Source: Ricinus communis (lineage: Eukaryota; Streptophyta; Magnoliopsida; Malpighiales; Euphorbiaceae). Taken from it: a stretch of 64,000 bases of DNA. Made by a program: the position numbers and the translations under genes. The stretch covers positions 7,628,501 through 7,692,500 of the forward strand of contig NC_063260.1 in assembly GCF_019578655.1 (NCBI RefSeq). Reading direction: 5' to 3'. Below are positions 35,540-46,135 of this stretch, in pieces. Each line of letters opens with the position of its first letter. Positions within the stretch are counted from its first letter, which is position 1. Below the pieces are notes generated by a model. It saw nothing but the letters and a program-made list of their open reading frames with translations, had not been told where the DNA came from and did no database searches.

Positions 35540-37640
35540 ATTGATAACGGCAGTAGATACTCATAATATACTCGGAGTATATAATATACTGTTAACTGTA
35601 TTTTTTATTGTAATTTTAGTTTCTCTCATGTTTGCTTGAAAACTATTATTTAGCCAATTATAATTATTGGTTAAAAATTAGGGCAAAAAGTCCACTTTTC
35701 TTTTCTATTCGTGTGATATGATCTTGTTAGATCATGTTAATCTATGTATAAGTAACATTTTAAATTTTAAAGAAGTAAAATATAAATCTTGTTAGATTGT
35801 TTTTATTAGATCTTTAAGAAATGAAAACTTTTCTAGTTTATGATCATGTTATTCTCTTATGTAAAATTTTCTAGTTTTACATATGTATGATTTTTTTATG
35901 AAAAAGATCAGGTGTGCCTATGGTTTTTAAACAACAAGCTTACGAACATCGGAAGATGCTTACGATCATGTTATTCTCTTATGTAAAATTCAAGAAAAAT
36001 GAAAATTTTTGATTGTGAGTTTAAGCTATGTAGTAAGCTTAAGGAAGTGGATATGGCAAAGAAAAATTAGAAGAGAAATTTGATGTAATTGTTATATAAT
36101 TTTTTACTTGACGCGTTGTACATAAAAGATTATTAGAGTATACTTAGTAGGAATTATGGCCATATTTAAATTTAAAAAAATATATATGTAAAAGATTATT
36201 TTAAAATTTGAATTGAGAAAATTCAGTAAGAATTAGCGTATCATATACTTGAAATAAACTTTTTATATACTTACTATATATTGTTTACTGTATTCATTTA
36301 GGTCAATAATAACAATAGTAAAAAAAGTATTTGGTTATTTTTACACATACATTTTATCAAATATAAATTGCAATATATGATTCAACAAAATAGTTATATT
36401 TTCATAATTTGATAATTTTGAGTTTGATTTATGATTTTGAGTTCATGAAATATAATGAGAGAAAATCAATTAGAATCAAGTATCATATATCTGAAATATA
36501 CTCGTATACTTAATATATGTTGTTTACTGTATATCTTAAAATTTCAAATTGGTAGCGTATGACTCATGAATAAAAAAAATATAAATATTTATTTATTTTT
36601 AATTTTCTAATTTTTTAATACTTTTCTTAAATAAAAATGATACATAAAAAGTTTGAGATAATTGATTTCTATCTTTCTAACAAAGCTCACTCAAGAAATA
36701 ATAAATAATATTATTATTGTCTTTTATTTTATGTCTCATTTCTTCCCTTCTCACATAATCAAGAATATGACAAAATGATATTAATGAGAGCAAATAAAAA
36801 GGAAAGGTCATCAATATCTAAAAAGAAATAACTGTATACTTAATTAAATCACAATCTAAATGGAGAAAACTCAATGAAAATCAAAATATCATATACCTGA
36901 AATAAACTCGTTATATACTTAGTATATACTATTTACTATACACTTTTAAATTTGTCCTTTGGTAATAGAATACGCTTTACATCAAAGTTTATGTATGTGA
37001 TATTTTCTTCACAATATCTATTATGGTGAAGAAAAATAAGATATTGTTGCAATGTCTGTACATGAGGAAAAATATAAAAAATTATTTCATAATTAGTAAC
37101 AGTTGCAATATAATATACTTGAAATATACCAGTTATATACTCATTATATACCTTTTACTGTTTACTTTTAAATCTGTTTTATATATTTATTGTAAATATA
37201 TACATTTTGTATACCTGCATATACTTATTAATTCTCAATATACGAATTCTGTATAATATGAATATGAATCAAAAATTATTTAAACATAAATTTTCTGCAA
37301 TTTCATAATAGATACTTATTACCTGCCTCTATATATTTATGGTATACTTTTTATTGTATACTTTTTTCTTCTAATATATACTTATTGTATACTTATTATA
37401 TACTCATTATCTGTAACTTTTAAACTTATTTTTTATTTTATTTTAAACTACTCTTTATAATCTATTATTGATTTATTCTCTGTTTTTTTTTTGTTTATAT
37501 CAAAATAATAGTCAATACAAGTACTTTATATGATATATATCAATAACATGTGAATTTGAATCTATTTTTGTAAAATTTCAAAAGATATACTTATAGTATA
37601 CCTCTATATACTCGTTATATATAATTTTCTGGATTTTCTA
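35540..37640. repeat. degenerate ATACT-rich interspersed tandem field
   Basis: A core of about 60 bp, of the form ATCATATACTTGAAATATAC, then TCGTTATATACTTAGTATAT, then TGTTTACTGTATAC, recurs at about 36239, 36477, 36890 and 37107. Partial copies lie at about 35555-35600, 37305-37400 and 37583-37622. Spacers are about 240, 410 and 220 bp and share words such as GAAAATCAATxAGAATCAA before the core. Not recognised as a known satellite. Confidence 0.55.
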
Positions 37641-40600
37641 CAGATAATTTTTTTATCACTTACTTATCTTTGAGAACTTAAATTCTTTAATCATCTTATT
37701 CTATATGTAAGTAGTTAAACTAATCATATAATATACATGTTTTGAAGAATTTTAATACATTTTTTAAACAACAGAAAATAAAAAAGATAAGTAGATGAGA
37801 TTACAGTATCAATTTTCAGATTTGAATTTTATGAATATTTGTTGAAGAAGCTTTATCTTCTCCCATTCTGTTATTTCTTGCAGACTGTTGTCGAGATTTC
37901 TGGTTGATTTCTTGAGATTTTGTGTTGTAATCTTGTTAGATTGAGTTGCTGTGATTTTTTGGATATTTGAATCAGTTACTTTTGAGTTGAGCATGCGTGT
38001 TTTTCTTCTATTGTATAGAAATAATTTTTTTGACCATCAGCATATTTTTGTAAGTTTTTACATTTTGTACCATAAAAGTTAGGAAGCACTATTTTTTAGG
38101 TATTTTTGTAAATTTCTCTTATTTTTTTCAAGTGCATACGGGAATGAATTACACAATTTTACTTTTATGGTATTCTTTTATTTTGATAGTTTAAAATTTT
38201 TAAAAATATATTATTTATACAATTTTTCTGAATTATATCATAATTTTATTTTAGTATTATTTATTTTAATAAAATTATGACATCATCATCTTTACAATTC
38301 ATGTCTATATACTTTTTCATTGTTATAAGAATCTAAACAGTCATTATAAATAAAAAATTATTTTTTTTGACACTCTCAAGTAATTTTTATTTTTATTTTT
38401 ATATATTTTAGTATATTATGATATATTTTTTAAACATATTTTTTTATTGTCATTAAAACACATTGACTATTAAAAATATTATATAATACATTTTATTTCA
38501 TGGATACTTAACATAAAGATATAAAATAAATATGACAAATCTATCTCATTTGTTTGGTTTGACAATGATAGGAGTTAAATGATTTTATTTTGGTATCTTT
38601 TATTTCTACATTTAGTATTTTTCTCTTAATGAAATTTTAAAGAATAAAAAATTATATAAATAAAAACTCAAGAAAAATTGTAAAAAGACAATATTTCAAA
38701 AACCATTCATAAAAGTAAAGATTTAAAAAAAAAAACGTATACTTTCAAATTTTCTCATTTTTCTTTTTCTAAAGAATGTTAATTAGGTAGCCTCTTATGC
38801 TTCAATAAATAAAAGTTTATCTGAAATATTTTTATCAGTAAGATATTATTAAATAAATATAAATAGATTTTCATAATAAGAAGTTTTTATCTTACTAAAA
38901 GAATTATATATATTATTTTTAATTCAAGAGAAAGTATTTGAGCTAAAAATAAAAATTATAGATTTTTATGTTTAAAAAGTTCATTTTTAGCCTTTTTTTG
39001 GTATTTTACTAAAAAATCAAGGTCCACAATGACTTTTTGCATGTCCTTAGTCCGTGATTCTTGATATGATTCAATTAAACGATACAACATATTGACGCAT
39101 AATTAAATGAGTTTAAATTTGTGATAAATAGAAAACGACAATAACTAAATTTAAAAAAGTTAGTCTAACCTGCAAATGACACGAATAAAAATATTTATCT
39201 AAACGAGTATATAGATTAATAAATATTATCTAATTATACATATTTATTCTCTCTTCATATATTTATATAAGTCATTTTATCATTTCCAAAGATTTAATTA
39301 TATTTAAAAATAATAATCCGAATTTGAGTCATTTTATAATTAAGCAAACATATAGTTTGAACTCTTTTAAAATTTATCTTTTAAAACATTTAATTTATTA
39401 AATAGGTTATATGAGTTGACTTGTATAACTTAGTTAATAATTGTGTTTATATTTGACTTTGATGTTTTGACACTATTGGTTAAGATTTGTTCGAATTAGC
39501 TATTTTTATATTATGTATGTATTTCGATACAATATAATTAGACTTGGTACGACACGAATAGTCAACCCACGCTAAATGGGTAATTTTTTTTAAAAAATAA
39601 TTACTATTTATCTTTTATAGTTTATCATATCGCATTAATTTATCTTTATTTTTTAAATGATAAAAACAAACTAGTATAATGTGATAAAATATAGAAATAA
39701 ACCGCAATTACCTCTTATTTTAATTGGACTTGCTTACATCCTTAAATTAATCAATATGGTATTAAACCCCATCTTCACTCACTAAAAACTTTCTTCTTCC
39801 TCTTGTTTTTTTTTTCTTTTTTTCTCTTGTGTTACCTTTTCCTATTTCCCATCTAACTTTATAGTTAGAGTGGGTGGGTACCATTGGCATATTCATCTCA
39901 AAGTTGTTTTCCTTGGAGGGCCAAGCTATACACATCTATCGCTACTGAATTTGTATAATTCCCACTTGAACTTTAGGTTACAACCACACTAGTGTTCTTA
40001 TTCAATCATGCCCATTTCTCCTTTTCACGTGAATTTTAAAGAACAAAAGGAAAAGCTATTAAGATCATACAATCTTAGAGATTTAGCAAGAAAATGCACA
40101 ATGGGAATTTTCATTAACCTAAACTTTTTAATGGTGACTGGTTGGTAAAGTTTTTATGGACTTTTCAGATAATGTTATAGTAATTATATATATATATATA
40201 TATATAATATAATATAATATAATTTTTCAACGTGTGTTATGTGTGTAAATTATTATTATTATTATTATTATTATAAAAATTATAATATAAAAGTATTTGA
40301 TAAATTAGTATATAATATAATATTTATTAACTATTTTATAAATATTTTCTTATCATGTAGTCCAAACTCATGTGTTATAAAAAAATTATATAAAATTAAA
40401 AAATATTTAAATTGCTCTTTCCTTTGATTTAATAACTCATTATCAAAACTAAATTTTATATGTTTAATTTATCTAATTATACTTTTAACTAAAATTATTA
40501 TTTGAAAGTAATTTATTTTAGTTGAATATTGTTTTTATTTATATAATTTGATATAGTAGTTCATCAATCTTTTATAGGATTAAAAATGTATATAAAATTG

Positions 40601-41178
40601 TAATAATATTGATACTGAAATATATTAATTACTAATTAATTATATTAGGATTAAAAAATTAAATCAATTATATATAGAATTAGGATATGATTAGATTAAT
40701 AATTATTAATTAATTATAAAAATATTTTAATCACTTGATCCTTCAAGTACCTTTAGTATCATCTATTATATTATATATGTTTTCTTTTCAGGTGAAAAAG
40801 GACAAAGATAAAAAGCTTTCTATGATTCTTACTTCTTAGCTCTTTTAATTGGAATCCAATGCTTTTCTTTCTCCTTTTATGCTGCTTTTTTTCCTATGAA
40901 ACAACAACTTTCCTATTAATTTTCCAGACACCTGTGTGATATAATTATTCTCTATTATCTTCTAATCATGCAATTGCCAATGATTAATGGCATTACAGTT
41001 ACCAGATACGTTAAAACTTCTATTGAAAAAAGAAACATGGAAACATTGAAATATATAAGTAATTAATTAGTGTTACTAAGAAAATAATTATCATAATGAG
41101 ATTAAGTTTTACATATATTTCGTTCATTTTCTTTCCAATAAAAATTGAAAACATGTAAGAATTACATCTAATTAAATA
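37641..41178. other. AT-rich intergenic region with microsatellites
   Basis: It contains (AT)n at about 40185-40206 and (ATT)n at 40248-40274. Around 38390-38470 the reverse complement shows words of the dispersed repeat seen at 7140-7200 and 44900-44960, so a decayed inverted copy is possible. No gene seen. Confidence 0.4.
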
Positions 41179-41437
41179 CTCCGTCTATTTTATCTTAACT
41201 GTCTTTTTTCAATTAAACTTTTTTTAATTAATTATTTATTAATTACTTTTATATATTCAACGTAATATTAATTTTTTCATTTATATTTGTACTGAAATAA
41301 GTGTAATAAATTTTGTAATATCTATAGAAAAATAATTTAGTCTAATTTAACTATTTTTTTACAATTAGATTTATTAAATATATTTTTTAATCCAAATGAA
41401 TTACTAAAAAAAGGCCGTTGATATTGAATAAAGGAAG
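41179..41437. mobile_element. Stowaway-like MITE, 259 bp
   Basis: Left end CTCCGTCTATTTTATCTTAA and right end (reverse complement) CTTCCTTTATTCAATATCAA form imperfect inverted repeats of about 30 bp ending in GTC/GCC plus a T run. Both sides are flanked by TA. The CTCCGTC start is typical of plant Stowaway (Tc1/mariner-type) elements. Confidence 0.7.
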
Positions 41438-41870
41438 TATTTTATTCAAATTTATTAAAAGCAAACTTAATATAAAAGAACAAGCTAGAGAATAAATTCA
41501 ATTACTAGCAAACTCCATTCTTGAAAAATATAAAGAAACTAGTGTGTTGGGCAGGTGTTTATTATTCTTCCATTTAAGACATGAGAAGGTATATTATTAA
41601 AAGAAGAGGGGAGCATCTCTTTTTTGCCTTTGAGAATGAGAATAATAATATACTTCAAAAGAATAATGAAACACACACGTTCGCAGAATGAGATGAAATG
41701 AAGTGTTGGTATTTCATCATCTGTCTCACTATGTTAGCCAGTGTATAAGAATTACAGTTAATAACAATATTATAAATGTCTTGGGAGAAAAAGATAATAA
41801 TAATATGTGCATATGTCACAAAAGAAATTTTGAAAATTAGAAATAAATAATCAATACGCATCTATTAGGA

Positions 41871-42034
41871 TTAAATAATAGAATATATGTCAATCATCTA
41901 ATATCAAAGTGTAAAATACGTGTCATTCTCTTATTAGTTGTGGTGTATATACCAAGTATAGATAAGAATCTCCTTTATTTTATGAGTGTCTTACACTTTA
42001 TTATTAAATAATTAACATATATTCTACAATTTAA
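41871..42034. mobile_element. small hairpin MITE, about 164 bp
   Basis: The left arm (TAGAATATATGTCAATCATC, then AAAGTGTAAAATACGTGTC) pairs with the right arm, whose reverse complement reads TAGAATATATGTTAATTATT then AAAGTGTAAGACACTC. The stem is about 50 bp and the loop about 60 bp. TTAA lies at both tips. Tourist-like at best. Confidence 0.65.
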
Positions 42035-42299
42035 AACTAATTAATATATGAGTAAATTATCTATCCATTTTATATACAGATGAAGTCATATATCAAATTT
42101 AGATAAAAAAAAATTTTAAAAGATTGACACAATTTATTAATATTTATTTTTAATGTAATTTTATAGATATTTTAATTTTTTATGATATTTAAATATTCTT
42201 AAATATATAAAATTTCATTTAGTATGTTCATTTAAATAAATTATATTTAAAAAATAATTATAGTGTTTATTAGGTCAAATAAAAAATAAATATATTTAA

Positions 42300-42800
42300 A
42301 ATCTTATAAAAATGAAATTAAAATAAGATACTGTATGCATCCCACTAAAAAAAAATCTCTTCCTCTATTCATATCTCTCTTTCTCTCACTCCATTTCCAT
42401 ACATCTTTTGTGGGGCTAAAACACCATGTGCACATCACTTTCCTACTTATATTCATTTGTCTCAAGATAATATACATCCCCACCACCACCAACCATACTC
42501 TCTACCTTATATGCTTCTACCACTAGTACAAAAGAAACCCATTTCCTTTACCTTTCTCTCTCTCTCAAATAAAAATCCAAATGACACCTCCCCATTTCCA
42601 AAAGCTATTCACCACCACATACTTCTACCTTAACAGCTAGCACCTAACTTTTTCATTCCTCATCTTCCCCTTCCCCTTCCCCACCACCATTCACACTCTC
42701 TCCTCTTCTTCTTCTTCTTCTTCTTCTTCTTTTTCACTAGTCTTCCATCTACCTCCTTCAAGCATCCACTTGTTACTTTTCTTCCCCCAGTTAATTGGAA
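42300..42800 (+). other. pyrimidine-rich block with (CTT)n
   Basis: A strongly C/T-rich plus strand (42340-42780) with a CTT microsatellite at about 42704-42730, ending in TTCTTCCCCCAG at 42779-42790. It looks like a plant 5' UTR or intron edge, but no coding exon follows on the plus strand, so I leave it unassigned. Confidence 0.4.
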
Positions 42801-43332
42801 TTGATAAGGCATGTCTTAATGTCAGATTTATCTAACATAAACAAGCAAGAAATGATAACTATGATTGAACTTAAATTTGTAATTTAGTTACTGGTTTTAA
42901 AGTAATCACTGACCATTTTAGTTTTTAAACATAAAAAAGAAGCAAGTTATTTTGTTTGTTTTGAGCTAACAGAGTGCAATAAAATGAAATGAAACCTCAT
43001 GCTATGATAGACATTTAAGTTATGTGTCAACAAACGTCATGGGGATCAATAAATATAGAAAAGATAAGCAAATAAAACACAAGCAAGAATCACAGTCTCC
43101 CTTATTCAGCTAAAGTCAAGATGCTACACAAGAGCTGTAACATATCCAATTAAATCTCCAAAACATCCTCGCCCTATCACAAATTCAGCTCCAAGAATCA
43201 ACCAAAAGAAGAAGAAGATGAAAGAAACAAGAAAAGGGTAAAAACAAAAAATGAATACACAAATAAATATCTTAATCTACATTAAACTAAAAGGGTCTGT
43301 AGGGTCGAATGATGACCATGGATATAGGGTAT

Positions 43333-43860
43333 TTAGGCAAATAGTACTGCAACTCCTCCAAGAAACGATAACAAGGCTGCCATGCTGCTTCCAAGAACGA
43401 AAGCTCCTGAATCTGGCGTCGTAGAGACTGGAGGTGTAGATGGGACCATTGCAGGAGAAGGAGGTGACATGCCACCCGGAGTAGGAGCAGGTCCTGCCGG
43501 TTCCGGAGGAGAACCCATTTCAGGCGGTGATGATTCAGGTGCCATTGATGGTGGTGTTGCGCTTGAAGTTGGAGGCATTGTTGGGGACATTGTTGGTGGT
43601 GGGCTCATTGTGGGGCTCATTGATGGAGAAGGAGAAGACATCGTTGGTGGTGGTGACATTGGGGTGGCGGCGGGTGGAGGTGTCCTGGCGGCGGGTGGTG
43701 GGGCGGACACCATTGGTGATGGTGCAGCAGTGGCTGCTGGTGGTGATGCAGAGGTCGTCGGTGGCATCGACGGTGGCATTGTTGGGCCTTGAGCAATGGT
43801 GGAAGATGCTAAGAGACCAAGCATTAGGGTTGTCATGAGCATGGCACGTGAGAGAGCCAT
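43333..43860 (-). CDS. classical arabinogalactan protein, GPI-anchored
   Basis: A single exon, 175 residues. I chose Met at 43860 (MALSRAML) because it opens a standard signal peptide; the in-frame Met 18 codons upstream would add a highly basic stretch. Signal peptide about 1-23, cleavage before Gln24 (STIA/QGP). Residues 24-148 are a Pro/Ser/Thr/Ala/Met-rich domain with many SP, AP, TP and PPP units that are expected to be hydroxylated and to carry arabinogalactan. The C terminus, SGAFVLGSS followed by a hydrophobic tail (AALLSFLGGVAVLFA), fits GPI anchoring near Ser151. Family role: cell-surface proteoglycan in wall, signalling and growth. Met-Pro repeats (MPPS, MSPP) are a mild oddity. 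A TATA box lies about 120 bp upstream on the minus strand (43981-43988). Confidence 0.9.
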   Translation of the reverse strand: MALSRAMLMTTLMLGLLASSTIAQGPTMPPSMPPTTSASPPAATAAPSPMVSAPPPAARTPPPAATPMSPPPTMSSPSPSMSPTMSPPPTMSPTMPPTSSATPPSMAPESSPPEMGSPPEPAGPAPTPGGMSPPSPAMVPSTPPVSTTPDSGAFVLGSSMAALLSFLGGVAVLFA

Positions 43861-43980
43861 GACTGCTCTTTTTCTTTTTTCTTTTTTTTTTCCTTTTTGT
43901 GTGAAGTTGTGCACAAAATTAGGGATTGGAGAGAGCGCAGAAGTGTAGGAGTCAGTATAGGAGGAAGAGTACTAAGGTTG

Positions 43981-43988
43981 ATATATAG
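43981..43988 (-). promoter_or_regulatory. TATA box of the arabinogalactan protein gene
   Basis: The minus strand reads CTATATAT, about 120 bp upstream of the start codon. Confidence 0.55.
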
Positions 43989-44307
43989 AGGAAAGTTTGG
44001 AGAATCCAATTATCTTAACCAATGAGTGCACAGACATTACATGCTTTTGGACATAATGGGTAACACGTATGAAAATGGTTTTTGAGCTTTGATTTCATGG
44101 ATGGTTTAAAATTACTTTCACCAATTGATGGAGGCCACATGTTATATATTTTTAAGCAAAGCATTTTACAATTTTATGATTATATGTAATTAATATATTA
44201 TAGTTAGTCTGATAATTCAGCATAGAGATGACAAACCATTTTATAAACAGCAAGTAATTACCTTTAGATTATGTGTATGTATTCTTTCATTAAAACTGTC
44301 CTAAAGA

Positions 44308-45020
44308 ATTTAGAAGAAATTTCACGGCTACAATTCTTTCTGAAAAAGTTTTCTTTTATGGTAAAATAGAGTCTTTTTTATTATTCTTTTTTTTAAATTT
44401 TTTTATTTATATAATTTTTTTTTCAGAATTTTGTCAAAAAAATAACTAAAAACATACCTATAAAAATATTTTTAAAAAAAAATTATTTTTATTTATATTA
44501 CTGTGAATTTTTATTTTAAAATTTTATTCTAGAAAAGATATTAAAAATATATTTAAAAGATATAAAAAGAATTTTATTTTTAATTTATATTATTTTGAAA
44601 TCAGTTTTTATTTTATATAATTTTTATTTTTTAAAATTTCATCAAAAAAATATTAAAAGTATAAAATTTATTTATTTTAATTTACATTATTATAAAATCT
44701 CTTATTATAATTTTGTTTAAAATAAAATATTAAAAATATATATAAAAAATACTAAAAAAATATTATATTTAGCTTGTATTACTATGAAGTCAACCAAATT
44801 AGATAGACTTATTATTTTATATTTTATATTTTATATTTAGTATTCATCAAACGAATGATATTATATTTTTTTTATATTAATAATGTGTTTTGATGATATA
44901 ACAATATGTGTTTTAAAATATATATTGTAATATATAAAAAATATTCTAAATATATATCAAAATATATGAAAATAAAATTAAAATAAAAAATATATATATT
45001 TCATTTTGCATTTAATAAGA
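44308..45020. repeat. dispersed AT-rich repeat, copy B (uninterrupted)
   Basis: It starts ATTTAGAAGAAATTTCACG like copy A at 4981. It continues with ATTTATATAATTTTTTTTTC, repeated ATACTAAAAA words, TGAAGTCAACCAAATTAG, and the GAATGATATTATAT and AATATGTGTTTTAAAATAT words found at 7070-7150. It acts as the empty-site partner of copy A. Confidence 0.6.
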
Positions 45021-45741
45021 ACTAATATATATATATAAACAAAAATATATATGTAGACTATAAAAAAGAAAAATTCCATAATCGAAAAAAGGTCATCCAA
45101 CATACAGTGATATGGTGCTTGCACGTGGCGATGGGTTTGCCCCCACTCAATTACTCATGAGAATCACAAATTCATAATCTCAATTCTTAAAGCCACCCCA
45201 CAAAAGCGTGGAACCATCTACAGAATTTTAATCCTCCTTCTAACTTTTTTTTTTTCTTTTTAATTATGTCGAAAATAGATTTTGAACAAAATCAACAAAA
45301 ATCAAATATTTTCTAATCTACCCAATAAATTTCTATCACTCAGCCTATTTATTTCTGAAACTGATAATTGTATTTTGTGTAATGTCTTAAACAATTGCAA
45401 CCAACTCCTTGGGAGATCCATTCTATGGTTCATTGTATCACGGAAGGTTTTTATATATTCTTTCTTCTTGGTATTGTAATAAAGTAGTTTTAATAGAAAT
45501 GGGGATATAATTTCAAGACCAAGAACCTTCTGAAAAAATAAATTAAAAAGAAATTAGAGGGATGTGGCTCTATAGAATAGCTAGAAATTGCATGCAGCAT
45601 CAGCAACCCAATTAAACTTCATTATTCAGTATGATCTATAAAATTAGAAGATAATCCAATTTCTCATTCGTGCATAAAAATGACTTTGCAGCCCACTTAG
45701 TTATCCCCATAGATACTATTACTGTTGTTTGCAATCACTTC
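45021..45741. other. intergenic, no feature recognised
   Basis: Mixed complexity with no supported gene. Confidence 0.35.
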
Positions 45742-46135
45742 TAGGAATGGCAATGGACGGGTTTCACCGTTTCCATCCCCGCCGGGTAAAAGAATATTTT
45801 TTGAAGTGGGATCAAATCATATTCGTATAATATTTATTATATTTATCTTATATATTTTTATGCTAAAAACATATTTTTATTAATTTTACAATATATTTAA
45901 TTTAATATTTTAATTATTATTGAGTATAATTGAAGAATAAAGTCTAAATCTAAATAATATTTAATATATTTTTAAAAAATTTGAATATAATTTGAGGCCG
46001 GGACGAGACAGAGTGGTTTAAATCCGTTCCCGCCTCATCACTAGCAGTGAGATATATATTTCACATCCCATTTAGATTGGATAATGGGATTGGATTATAT
46101 ATTTACCTACGGGACAAAATAACTTGTCATTTCTA
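45742..46135. mobile_element. hAT-like MITE, 394 bp
   Basis: The left end TAGGAATGGCAATGG is matched by the reverse complement of the right end, TAGAAATGACAAGTTA. Sub-terminal GC-rich words (GACGGG..., ...CCTACGGGAC) are typical of a common plant hAT-like family starting TAGGRATGGCAA. A clear 8-bp target duplication was not seen. Confidence 0.6.

Noticed and set aside
43382..43838. Gly/Val-rich open frames on the plus strand opposite the arabinogalactan gene
   Set aside because: They are antisense shadows of the Pro/Ser/Thr codons on the minus strand; the minus-strand frame has a signal peptide and a GPI tail.
43861..43914. Upstream in-frame Met for the arabinogalactan protein
   Set aside because: It would place 18 mainly basic residues before a perfect signal peptide; Met at 43860 is the better start.
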